The position numbers and the translations under genes are program-made. DNA of 64,000 nt. Source: Arsenicicoccus sp. oral taxon 190. Lineage in GTDB: Bacteria; Actinomycetota; Actinomycetes; Actinomycetales; Dermatophilaceae. Shown in pieces: positions 48,093 through 55,764 of the stretch (position 1 is its first letter; each line of letters begins with the position of its first letter). The stretch spans positions 1,240,001 through 1,304,000 of the forward strand of contig NZ_CP012070.1 in assembly GCF_001189535.1 (NCBI RefSeq). Direction: 5' to 3'. The notes beneath the pieces are model-generated. The model worked only from the letters and a program-made list of their open reading frames with translations, made no database searches and had not been told where the DNA came from.

Positions 48093-49010
48093 ATGTCCCA
48101 GGACGCCGACCAGACCACCACCGACCAGCTGACCCTGCAGGACCCCACGAAGCGCTACCCGTCGATCGAGCCGCCGGCCACCCCGCTTCCCGGCACCGGC
48201 CTGGACTCGGAGATGACCCCGAAGGCCGACCTGGGGGAGAAGTCCTACCGCGGCACCGGGCGCCTGACCGGGCGCAAGGCGCTCATCACCGGCGGCGACT
48301 CCGGCATCGGCGCCGCCACCGCGATCGCCTACGCCCGTGAGGGCGCCGACGTGGTCATCACCTACCTGCCCGAGGAGGAGTCGGACGCCCAGCGGGTCGC
48401 CGAGGTCATCACGGCGGAGGGCCGCACCGTGAAGACCATCGCCGGTGACCTGCGGGACAAGGCCTTCGCCGCCACCCTCGTCGAGCAGACCGTCTCCGCG
48501 CTCGGCGGTCTGGACATCCTGGTCAACAACGGCGGCAAGCAGGTCGCCACCGACGGGATCGAGGCGATCAGCGACGAGCAGCTCGAGGCCACCTACGACA
48601 TCAACATCCTGGCGATGTTCCGCCTGGTCCGGGCCGCGCTGCCGCACCTGCAGCCGGGCTCGGCCATCATCAACACCACCTCGATCCAGGCCTACCAGCC
48701 GTCCCCGACGCTGATCGACTACGCCTCGACCAAGGCTGCGATCAACAACTTCACCAAGGGCCTGGCCGAGGAGCTGGCCCCCAAGGGGATCCGCGTCAAC
48801 GCGGTCGCCCCCGGCCCGATCTGGACGCCGCTGCAGCCCTCCGGCGGTCAGCAGCCGCAGGACCTGCCGGAGTTCGGGAAGTCGACGGGGCTCGGCCGCG
48901 CCGGCCAGCCCACCGAGCTGGCCCCGGCCTACGTCTTCCTGGCCTCGCCGGAGTCCAGCTACGTCGTCGGCGAGACGCTCAACGTCAACGGCGGGATGCC
49001 CACGCCCTGA
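48093..49010 (+). CDS. SDR-family oxidoreductase (general stress YghA/GspB-like)
   Basis: A 305-residue SDR with the long N-terminal arm of the stress-protein branch (KRYPSIEPPATPLPGTG). Cofactor loop TGGDSGIG, NNGGKQ where most members have NNAGKQ, Ser in NTTSIQ, and YASTK at the active site. It is probably NADP(H)-dependent on aldehydes or glucose-like substrates; true substrates are unproven. GAGGAGC precedes the ATG. Confidence 0.82.
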   Translation: MSQDADQTTTDQLTLQDPTKRYPSIEPPATPLPGTGLDSEMTPKADLGEKSYRGTGRLTGRKALITGGDSGIGAATAIAYAREGADVVITYLPEEESDAQRVAEVITAEGRTVKTIAGDLRDKAFAATLVEQTVSALGGLDILVNNGGKQVATDGIEAISDEQLEATYDINILAMFRLVRAALPHLQPGSAIINTTSIQAYQPSPTLIDYASTKAAINNFTKGLAEELAPKGIRVNAVAPGPIWTPLQPSGGQQPQDLPEFGKSTGLGRAGQPTELAPAYVFLASPESSYVVGETLNVNGGMPTP

Positions 49011-49044
49011 CCGGCGTCACCGCGGGACGCGGCGCGCGGGGACC

Positions 49045-49425
49045 TCAGGTGTAGAACGGCCGGTCCCCGTGCGCCGGGTCCTCGGTGCCCTCCACGCCGG
49101 GGTCGTGCTGGTGCGGCGTCCAGCTCGGATCGCCGTGCAGCACCTCCCCGGCGTCGGTCACGATCGTGACCTCCCCGGCCTTGGCGATGTTCTCCCCGAG
49201 ACGCTCGACGACGGCCTTCGGCTGCTCGACGCCGGCCTCGCCGAGACGGCGGTGCAACGCCGCCACGGTCCCCTCGATGTCCAGGCCACGACCCGCGACC
49301 TCCACGAGGGCGGCCACGAAGGCGGTCCGCTGGTGCCGGTCGAGCTCCGCGAGCATCGGGGAGCTCAAGGTGATCACGGCATCGCGCCGGTGGTGCTCGT
49401 GACCGTGCTGGACGGTGTCGCTCAT
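49045..49425 (-). CDS. Conserved hypothetical protein
   Basis: A 126-residue soluble protein, His-rich at the N-terminus (HGHEHHRRD), with a helical core (LAELDRHQRTAFVAALVEVA) and an acidic/His C-terminal tail. No family was recognised. GAGGAGC lies upstream of the ATG, and it ends 34 bp from the SDR stop (convergent). Confidence 0.55.
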   Translation of the reverse strand: MSDTVQHGHEHHRRDAVITLSSPMLAELDRHQRTAFVAALVEVAGRGLDIEGTVAALHRRLGEAGVEQPKAVVERLGENIAKAGEVTIVTDAGEVLHGDPSWTPHQHDPGVEGTEDPAHGDRPFYT

Positions 49426-49538
49426 GGCTGCGCTCCTCGGCTGTCGGGTCTGCGGGCTGGTGCGGGCCGGGCCGGTGGCATCCCGGTGCCGTCGAGGCTA
49501 GCCGCCACGACCCCGCCCGGGGCCCTTAGGCTCGGTGG

Positions 49539-50978
49539 GTGACGACGACTGCCGGACCGCCCCGCCTCGAGCAGACCTATGCCGAGGCCGTGCCCGAGCT
49601 GTCGCTGCCGTGGCGGGCGGCGCCCTTCCCGCAGCCTCGGCTGCTGGTCCTCGACGAGGCGCTCGCCGAGGAGCTCGGCCTCGACCCCGACTGGCTGCGC
49701 AGCCCCGAGGGGGTCGCCTTCCTCGTGGGCCAGGTCCCTGAGAGCACCCCGACCCATGCCCAGGCGTATGCCGGCCACCAGTTCGGCGGCTACTCCCCGC
49801 GGCTGGGCGACGGGCGGGCGCTGCTGCTCGGCGAGCTCGTCGACCCCGCCGGCCGACGGCGCGACCTGCACCTCAAGGGCTCCGGCCGCACCCCCTTCGC
49901 CCGCGGCGGCGACGGCAAGGCGGCCGTCGGCCCGATGCTGCGCGAGCACCTCATGGGCGTCGCCATGCACGCCCTCGGCATCCCCACCACCCGCGCCCTG
50001 GCCGTCGTCGCCACCGGCGAGGACGTGCTGCGCGAGGAGGTGCTGCCGGGTGCGGTGCTGTGCCGGGTCGCCGCGTCCCACCTGCGCGTCGGCACCTTCC
50101 AGTACGCCGCGGCCACCACGGACCGCGACCTCCTCACGAGGCTCACGGCATACGCGCTGGAGCGGCACCACCCGCAGGCGAGCCGGGGCGACCAGCCGGC
50201 GCTCGCGCTGCTCGCCGCGGTGACCGAGGCGCAGGCCGAGCTCGTCGCGCGCTGGCTGCAGGTGGGCTTCGTGCACGGGGTCATGAACACCGACAACATG
50301 ACCATCTCCGGGCAGACCATCGACTACGGGCCGTGCGCCTTCCTCGACGGCTTCGACCCGGCGGCGGTCTTCAGCTCGATCGACACCGGCGGCCGCTACG
50401 CCTTCGGCAACCAGCCGGCGGTCGCGCAATGGAACCTCGCCCGCCTCGCCGAGGCGCTGCTCACCCTCGTCGACGACGACACCGACCGGGCCGTCGCCGC
50501 GGTCACCGAGGTGCTCGAGACCTTCCCGGACCACTACGAGCGCGCCCTGGTCGGGGGCTTCTCCCGCAAGCTCGGGCTGCCGTCCCCCGACCGCGAGCTG
50601 GTCGCCGAGGCGCTCGCGATCCTGCAGGCGGACCGCGTCGACCAGACCCGCTTCTTCCGCGCCCTGGGCTCGGGCGGGGCGCGCGAGCTCGTCACGGACA
50701 CAGCGCGGTTCGACGCGTGGGCGGCCCGGTGGGAGGCGGCGCTGCCCGGCGGTCGCGCGGCCGTGGCCGCGCAGCTGGAGCAGGTCAACCCGGTCTACGT
50801 CCCCCGCAACCACGTCGTCGAGCAGGCCCTCACCGCCGCGACGGCCGGCGACCTCGGGCCCTACCAGCGGCTCGTCGACGCCCTCACCAGCCCGTATGCC
50901 GAGCGCCCGGGGCTCGACGACCTGGCGCGCCCCGCGCCCGCCGACGCCCCCCGCCACGTGACCTTCTGCGGCACCTGA
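49539..50978 (+). CDS. selO: SelO/YdiU protein adenylyltransferase
   Basis: A 479-residue pseudokinase-fold AMPylase. Family markers are QAYAGHQFGGYSPRLGDGRA near residues 75-94, the nucleotide Lys in DLHLKGSGRTPFAR, and the catalytic HGVMNTDNMTISG and DYGPCAFLD. SelO transfers AMP to protein Ser/Thr/Tyr in redox control. The extreme C-terminus ends HVTFCGT; SelO proteins often end in a Cys or Sec redox motif, and only one Cys is present here. The start is GTG 49539. It leads a tight four-gene run. Confidence 0.87.
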   Translation: MTTTAGPPRLEQTYAEAVPELSLPWRAAPFPQPRLLVLDEALAEELGLDPDWLRSPEGVAFLVGQVPESTPTHAQAYAGHQFGGYSPRLGDGRALLLGELVDPAGRRRDLHLKGSGRTPFARGGDGKAAVGPMLREHLMGVAMHALGIPTTRALAVVATGEDVLREEVLPGAVLCRVAASHLRVGTFQYAAATTDRDLLTRLTAYALERHHPQASRGDQPALALLAAVTEAQAELVARWLQVGFVHGVMNTDNMTISGQTIDYGPCAFLDGFDPAAVFSSIDTGGRYAFGNQPAVAQWNLARLAEALLTLVDDDTDRAVAAVTEVLETFPDHYERALVGGFSRKLGLPSPDRELVAEALAILQADRVDQTRFFRALGSGGARELVTDTARFDAWAARWEAALPGGRAAVAAQLEQVNPVYVPRNHVVEQALTAATAGDLGPYQRLVDALTSPYAERPGLDDLARPAPADAPRHVTFCGT

Positions 50979-50991
50979 GGTGGGGCGGGCG

Positions 50992-51765
50992 ATGGACGAC
51001 GCACCCGGCCTCGGCCCGATCCGGGTTGGCACCTCGGGCTGGACCTACGACCACTGGAAGGGCACCTTCTACCCCGCGGGCCTGAAGGCGGCGGACCGGC
51101 TCGGGTACTACGCCGAGCGGTTCGGCACCGTCGAGCTCAACGGCTCCCACTACCGCTGGCCCGCCGACACCACCGTCGAGAGGTGGCGCGACGCGCTGCC
51201 TGACGGGTTCCGCATGGCCGTCAAGGCGTCCCGCTACCTGACCCACTACCGCAAGCTGCGGGACCCGGCCGACTGGTGCGAGCGCATCACCCACACCCTG
51301 GACCTGCTGGGCGACAAGGCCGGGCCCCTCGTGGTGCAGCTGCCCGCGGACCTGCACCGCGACGACGCGCGACTGTCCGGCTTCCTCGGGCTGCTGCCCG
51401 AGCGGGTGCTCGTCGCGGTCGAGCCGCAGCACGAGTCCTGGCTCGACGACGACGTCTTCGCGCTGCTGGACCGTCACGACGCCGGCTTCGTGGTGTCGGT
51501 GGTAGCCGAACGGGAGCCGGTGCTGCGTGCCGTCGGGCGGCTGGCCTACCTGAGGTTCCACAACTCCGACCCGCAGTGGCGCTACGGCGGGTCCTTCGAC
51601 GATGACGACCTCGCGGCGTGGGTGCCGGCGGTGCAGGACCTCGCGGCCGAGGGCCGGTCGGTGTGGTGCTACTTCAACAACGACAACCACGGGTATGCCG
51701 CCTTCAACGCCCAGACGCTCCAGGAGATGCTGCGGGCCGCCGCACCGCCTACCCTCCCCTCATGA
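50992..51765 (+). CDS. DUF72 (YecE-like) TIM-barrel protein
   Basis: A 257-residue DUF72 protein: IRVGTSGWTYDHWKGTFYP, the FGTVELNGSHYRWP motif, FRMAVKASRYLTH, VAVEPQHESW and the C-terminal CYFNNDNHGYAAFNAQTL. The fold resembles endonuclease IV-like TIM barrels, but no activity is established. ATG 50992 is preferred over GTG 50980. It overlaps the cyclophilin gene by 4 bp. Confidence 0.85.
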   Translation: MDDAPGLGPIRVGTSGWTYDHWKGTFYPAGLKAADRLGYYAERFGTVELNGSHYRWPADTTVERWRDALPDGFRMAVKASRYLTHYRKLRDPADWCERITHTLDLLGDKAGPLVVQLPADLHRDDARLSGFLGLLPERVLVAVEPQHESWLDDDVFALLDRHDAGFVVSVVAEREPVLRAVGRLAYLRFHNSDPQWRYGGSFDDDDLAAWVPAVQDLAAEGRSVWCYFNNDNHGYAAFNAQTLQEMLRAAAPPTLPS

Positions 51766-52526
51766 AGCCAGTCCGCGCAGCTGCGGCTGCCACCCTCGCC
51801 GCCGCGGCCACCCTCACCGCCGCCGTCACCACCGCCCCCGCCGCCTCCGCGCGTCCCGACCCGGCGCCCCGCCCGACCACCGGGGCGTGCGCGTTCACCC
51901 CGCTCGAGGACCAGACCTACTCGACCTCGGTGGGCCTGCCGCCGGACCCGCCCAAGCCGCAGACCCACGGCAACGCCGCCGTGGTGCTGCAGACCAACCG
52001 GGGCGACATACCGGTCGTGCTCGACAAGGCCGGCGCGCCGTGCGCGTCGGCGAGCTTCCTCTTCCTGGTGCGCCAGAAGTACTTCGACGGCACCACCTGC
52101 CACCGGCTCACCGCGTACCACACCCCGCCCTACGCCCTGTCGGTGCTGCAGTGCGGCGACCCGCTCGGCACCGGCTGGGGCGACCCCGGCTATTCCTTCC
52201 GCGACGAGCTGGCCACCGCCCGCGCGCTGCCGAGCTGGCCGGGCTTCCCCGACGGCAGCCGCAAGGTCTACCCGCGCGGCACCCTCGCCATGGCCAACGG
52301 CGGGCCGGACACCAACGGCTCGCAGTTCTTCCTGGTCTACCGCGACTCCCGGCTGCGGCCCGACTACACCGTCTTCGGGCACGTCAGCGAGGCCGGCATG
52401 CGGGTGCTCGACCAGATCGCCGCGGGCGGGGTCGACCCGGGCACCGAGGGCACCCCAGAGGACGGCGCGCCGCGGCTCACCACGACCATCGAGCGGGCCA
52501 AGCGCACCGGGGGCGGCCGGGTGTGA
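51762..52526 (+). CDS. Secreted cyclophilin-type peptidyl-prolyl isomerase
   Basis: A 254-residue protein with an Ala-rich signal peptide (cleavage near ASA at about 30) and a cyclophilin domain: KYFDGTTCHRL, GTLAMANGGPDTNGSQFFLVY, and YTVFGHVSE. Core catalytic Phe/Gln positions are kept. An insertion around residues 120-165 (HTPPYALSVLQCGD, YSFRDELATARALPSW) is typical of actinobacterial secreted forms. The start overlaps the DUF72 stop. Confidence 0.85.
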   Translation: MKPVRAAAAATLAAAATLTAAVTTAPAASARPDPAPRPTTGACAFTPLEDQTYSTSVGLPPDPPKPQTHGNAAVVLQTNRGDIPVVLDKAGAPCASASFLFLVRQKYFDGTTCHRLTAYHTPPYALSVLQCGDPLGTGWGDPGYSFRDELATARALPSWPGFPDGSRKVYPRGTLAMANGGPDTNGSQFFLVYRDSRLRPDYTVFGHVSEAGMRVLDQIAAGGVDPGTEGTPEDGAPRLTTTIERAKRTGGGRV

Positions 52527-52528
52527 GC

Positions 52529-53737
52529 ATGCGGCGGGCGACCCTGATCGTGGTCGGCGTGCTGCTGGCGGGGTGCGCCGGCGGCACGTCGACCGGTCCG
52601 GGGACCGCGACCTCCTCGACCTCCGGCGTGACGTCGTCTGCCGCGCCCCCGTCCGGCGCGCCGACCTCTCCCGGGACGTCGGCCTCGCCCGGCACGTCGG
52701 CCTCGCCGGCTGCTCCCGCGCCGCTGCGGACCGGCCCGGACGGTCGGCCGTTCACCGTGTCCGCGCACGGGACCTTCGACGAGCCGTGGGCGATGACCTT
52801 CCTGCCGGACGGCCGGGCCCTGATCACCGAGCGCGGCGGTCGGCTGCTGCTCGTCGACGTGGCGTCCGGCGCCGCGACCCCGGTCGCGGGGACACCGGCC
52901 GTCGTGCACGAGGGGCAGGGCGGGCTCGGCGATGTGATCCTGGGGCCCGGCTTCCCGCAGGACGGGACCGTCTACCTGAGCTGGGCGGAGCGCGGTGACG
53001 GTGGGTCCCACGCCGCGGTGGGCCGCGCGCGCCTGGACCTGGGTGGGGCGCCCCGGCTGGACGGGTTGACGGTGATCTGGCGGCAGCAGCCGTCCGTGTC
53101 CGGCGGCAGCCACTACGGCCACCGGCTCGCGGTCGGCCCGGACCGGCAGCACCTCTTCGTCACCTCGGGCGAACGCATGCAGTTCGCGCCCGCCCAGGAC
53201 CCGTCGGTCACGCTCGGCAAGGTGGTGCGGATGGGTCTTGACGGCAGCGCGCCGCAGGTGTGGAGCCTCGGCCACCGCAACCCGCTGGGGCTGGCGTTCG
53301 CGCCGGACGGGCGGCTGTGGTCCTCCGAGATGGGGCCGCGCGGCGGCGACGAGATCAACCTGGTCCGGCAGGGCGGCAACTACGGCTGGCCCAACGTCTC
53401 CAACGGGTCGCACTACAGCAGTGAGGACATCCCGGACCACCGCCCGGGCGACGGCTACGTCGCCCCCGCGGTGTGGTGGAACCCCTCGATCTCCCCGAGC
53501 AGCCTGGTCGTCTACACCGGCTCGGCCTTCGCGCCGTGGCGCGGGGACGCCTTCGTCGGCGCCCTGTCCGGCCGCGCGCTGGTGCGGGTGGACCTCGACG
53601 GGGAGTCCGCGCGCAAGGCGGAGCAGTGGGACATGGGCGCGCGGATCCGCGAGGTGGAGCAGGGGCCCGACGGCGCCCTGTGGCTCCTGGAGGACGGCCC
53701 GTCCGGGCGGCTGCTGCGCCTCGACCCGGTGCGGTGA
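52529..53737 (+). CDS. PQQ-type sugar dehydrogenase lipoprotein (Gdh/YliI-like)
   Basis: A 402-residue lipoprotein: lipobox LLAGC with Cys16, a Ser/Thr/Pro/Gly linker (17-70), then a six-bladed propeller of the soluble aldose dehydrogenase family (FDEPWAMTFLPDGRALITER, HRNPLGLAFAPDGRLW, EMGPRGGDEINLV, NYGWPNVS). It would oxidise aldose sugars outside the cell if PQQ is available; no PQQ synthesis genes are seen. GTG 52523, which overlaps the upstream stop, is an equally good start. Confidence 0.83.
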   Translation: MRRATLIVVGVLLAGCAGGTSTGPGTATSSTSGVTSSAAPPSGAPTSPGTSASPGTSASPAAPAPLRTGPDGRPFTVSAHGTFDEPWAMTFLPDGRALITERGGRLLLVDVASGAATPVAGTPAVVHEGQGGLGDVILGPGFPQDGTVYLSWAERGDGGSHAAVGRARLDLGGAPRLDGLTVIWRQQPSVSGGSHYGHRLAVGPDRQHLFVTSGERMQFAPAQDPSVTLGKVVRMGLDGSAPQVWSLGHRNPLGLAFAPDGRLWSSEMGPRGGDEINLVRQGGNYGWPNVSNGSHYSSEDIPDHRPGDGYVAPAVWWNPSISPSSLVVYTGSAFAPWRGDAFVGALSGRALVRVDLDGESARKAEQWDMGARIREVEQGPDGALWLLEDGPSGRLLRLDPVR

Positions 53738-53757
53738 CGGGGAGGCGCGCCCGGGCG

Positions 53758-54132
53758 TCAGTCGGTCATGTCCAGCGGCGCGGTCTGCTCCGCGGTCACC
53801 AGGCGCAGCAGCCGCATCATCCGCTCGCCGCGCCCGGAGATCGCCTCCCAGGCGGCGTCCTCGTTGCCCACCGGCGGGGTGACCGCCTCGGGGTCCTCGG
53901 ACAGCACGGTCTCGACGTCGGTCATCCCCTGAGCGGCGTAGTAGCGCTCCAGCCGGTGGACCCGGTCGCGGGACGGCTCCAGCCAGGCGAGGAACTCGTC
54001 CAGCCGGGTCAGGTCCGCCTGGACCTCCTCGAGCAGGGCCTGGGCGTCGTCGAGCGACAGCCTGGCGTGGTGGGCGGCAGTGTCGTGGGCGTCAGTCAGG
54101 ACCCGGAGCGGAGACGCGCCCGCTGAACCCAC
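53758..54132 (-). CDS. DUF4298-like protein
   Basis: A 124-residue helical protein: LDDAQALLEEVQADLTRLDEF, then LERYYAAQGMTDVETVLSEDP. This resembles DUF4298, of unknown function, though the C-terminal half (GRGERMMRLLRLV) is less typical. GTG start 54132, 29 bp from the divergent WYL gene start. Confidence 0.6.
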   Translation of the reverse strand: MGSAGASPLRVLTDAHDTAAHHARLSLDDAQALLEEVQADLTRLDEFLAWLEPSRDRVHRLERYYAAQGMTDVETVLSEDPEAVTPPVGNEDAAWEAISGRGERMMRLLRLVTAEQTAPLDMTD

Positions 54133-54161
54133 GGTGTACGGCCTCGCCGTACTGTGGCGAG

Positions 54162-55130
54162 GTGGCCGTGGACGAGACGCCCCTGATCCGGACCCTGCTC
54201 GCCCTGGAGGCGATCCAGGACCGGCCGGGCATCACCGCGGCCCAGCTCGCCGAGCGGCTCGGGGTGACCGAGCGGGCGGTGCGGCGATACGTCCTCACGC
54301 TGCGCGACGCCGGGGTCCCCGTCGAGTCCTCCCGCGGGCCGTACGGCGGCTACCGCCTCGGCCGCGGCGCCCGCCTGCCACCGGTGAGCTTCACCGAGGA
54401 GGAGGCGATCGCCCTGGTCACGGCGGTCCTCACCACGACGGCGGGGCGGCAGGGTGGGGGCGACATACGGCGTGACGCGCTGGACAAGGTGATCCGGGCG
54501 CTGCCCCCGCGCACCCGGCAGCAGGCCGCGGTGGTGCGCGACACCGCCACCTCCGCGGGGCGCCCGGACCCGCTGCCGCACCCGGCGGCCACGGCCGAGC
54601 TGGTCGGGGCGATCGGCGACCAGCGCCGGGTCGCGCTGACCTACCGCAGCGAGTCGGGGGGGCAGCACGAATGGCTGGTCGACCCGTGGGCGCTCGTGGT
54701 GCGCTACGGCCGGTGGTACCTCCTGTGCCACGCCCACCACGCCGACGCCGTCCGGACCCTGCGCGTCGACCGGGTCGAGCAGGTGCACCGGCAGCCCGAA
54801 CGCTTCGACCCCCCGGCCGACCTGGACCCGGTGGCCACGCTCGAGGCCGCCCTCGGGACCGGCTGGGAGCACCCCACCCACGTGCGGTTCGACGCGCCCC
54901 TGGAGCAGGTGTCCCGCTGGATCGGCTCGGTGTCCGGGACGCTGACCCCCGTCGACGGTGGCTGCGAGCTGCGCGGCAGCACCAGCGACGTGCAGATGTA
55001 TGTCGTCGAGCGCCTCGCCCAGGTGCCCTTCCCGTGGCGGGTGCTGGGCGGCCCGGAGCTCCTCGCGGCGACGCGTGAGGTCGCGGCCCGGCTTGCGGCA
55101 GCGGCACCCGATGGGACAGTGGCTCCATGA
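54162..55130 (+). CDS. WYL-domain transcriptional regulator
   Basis: A 322-residue HTH-WYL protein: DeoR-like winged helix (AAQLAERLGVTERAVRRYVLTL, then GPYGGYRLGRG), WYL domain around 150-230 with the DPWALVVRYGRWYLLCHAHH core and RTLRVDRV, and a WCX-like C-terminus (VSRWIG...ERLAQVPFPWRVLGG). Ligands of WYL domains include nucleic acids and small molecules. It overlaps the DUF1697 gene by 4 bp. GTG start. Confidence 0.85.
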   Translation: MAVDETPLIRTLLALEAIQDRPGITAAQLAERLGVTERAVRRYVLTLRDAGVPVESSRGPYGGYRLGRGARLPPVSFTEEEAIALVTAVLTTTAGRQGGGDIRRDALDKVIRALPPRTRQQAAVVRDTATSAGRPDPLPHPAATAELVGAIGDQRRVALTYRSESGGQHEWLVDPWALVVRYGRWYLLCHAHHADAVRTLRVDRVEQVHRQPERFDPPADLDPVATLEAALGTGWEHPTHVRFDAPLEQVSRWIGSVSGTLTPVDGGCELRGSTSDVQMYVVERLAQVPFPWRVLGGPELLAATREVAARLAAAAPDGTVAP

Positions 55131-55657
55131 GCACCTGGATCGGCTTCCTGCGCGCGATCAACCTCGCCGGGCGGCGCACCTTCTCGCCCAGGGAGATCGT
55201 CGCGTGCCTGGAGGAGGCCGGCTTCACCGACGTGGCGACGCACATCAACACCGGCAACGTGCGGCTGACGACCAGGATGCGGTCGCGGGAGCGGGTGGCG
55301 GCGGCGATGGAGAAGGCGTTCGCGGCGGACCGTGGCTTCGAGGTGCCGGTGGCGCTGCTGACTCCTGCCGAGGTGCGGGCCCTCGCCGACGAGCTGGACG
55401 AGGTGGCGGCCGGTCATGACGGGACGCACTACGTGTGCCTGCTCGCCGCGGAGCCGGACGCGCAGGTGCGGCGTGCGCTGGAGGCCCTCGAGGCGCCGGG
55501 GGAGCGGGTGGTGGTGCGGGGCCGGGCCGCGCACCTGCTGCTCGGGCCCGACTTCCACCGGTCCCGGCTGACCAACGCCGCCATCGAGAAGGTCGCCGGC
55601 GTCGGCACCAGCCGCAACCGCACGGTGGTCGCGGCGATCGCCGACAAGTGGTGCTGA
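55127..55657 (+). CDS. DUF1697 family protein
   Basis: 176 residues typical of DUF1697: STWIGFLRAINLAGRRTFS, ACLEEAGFTDVATHINTGNV, KAFAADRGFEVPV, and the final LTNAAIEKVAGVGTSRNRT. Function unknown. Co-transcribed with the WYL regulator. It ends 10 bp before a long palindrome. Confidence 0.85.
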   Translation: MSTWIGFLRAINLAGRRTFSPREIVACLEEAGFTDVATHINTGNVRLTTRMRSRERVAAAMEKAFAADRGFEVPVALLTPAEVRALADELDEVAAGHDGTHYVCLLAAEPDAQVRRALEALEAPGERVVVRGRAAHLLLGPDFHRSRLTNAAIEKVAGVGTSRNRTVVAAIADKWC

Positions 55658-55667
55658 CCCGCCCTTT

Positions 55668-55724
55668 CTCGCGATCGTGGTCGGTTTGTGTCGCTGACGC
55701 GCACAAACCGACCACGATCGCGAG
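55668..55724. terminator. 23-bp perfect palindrome between convergent genes
   Basis: Arms 55668-55690 and 55702-55724 are exact reverse complements over 23 bp with an 11-nt loop. It stands between the DUF1697 stop and a G-rich tract (55725-55762) that leads to the exporter gene stop. It may terminate both transcripts, or be a repetitive palindromic element; its GGTTTGTG core resembles the GGTTTGTCGCC of the 11.9/18.6-kb elements. Confidence 0.7.
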
Positions 55725-55764
55725 GGGGGTGGAGGGGGAGGAGGGATGGAGGGGGTAGGGAGGG

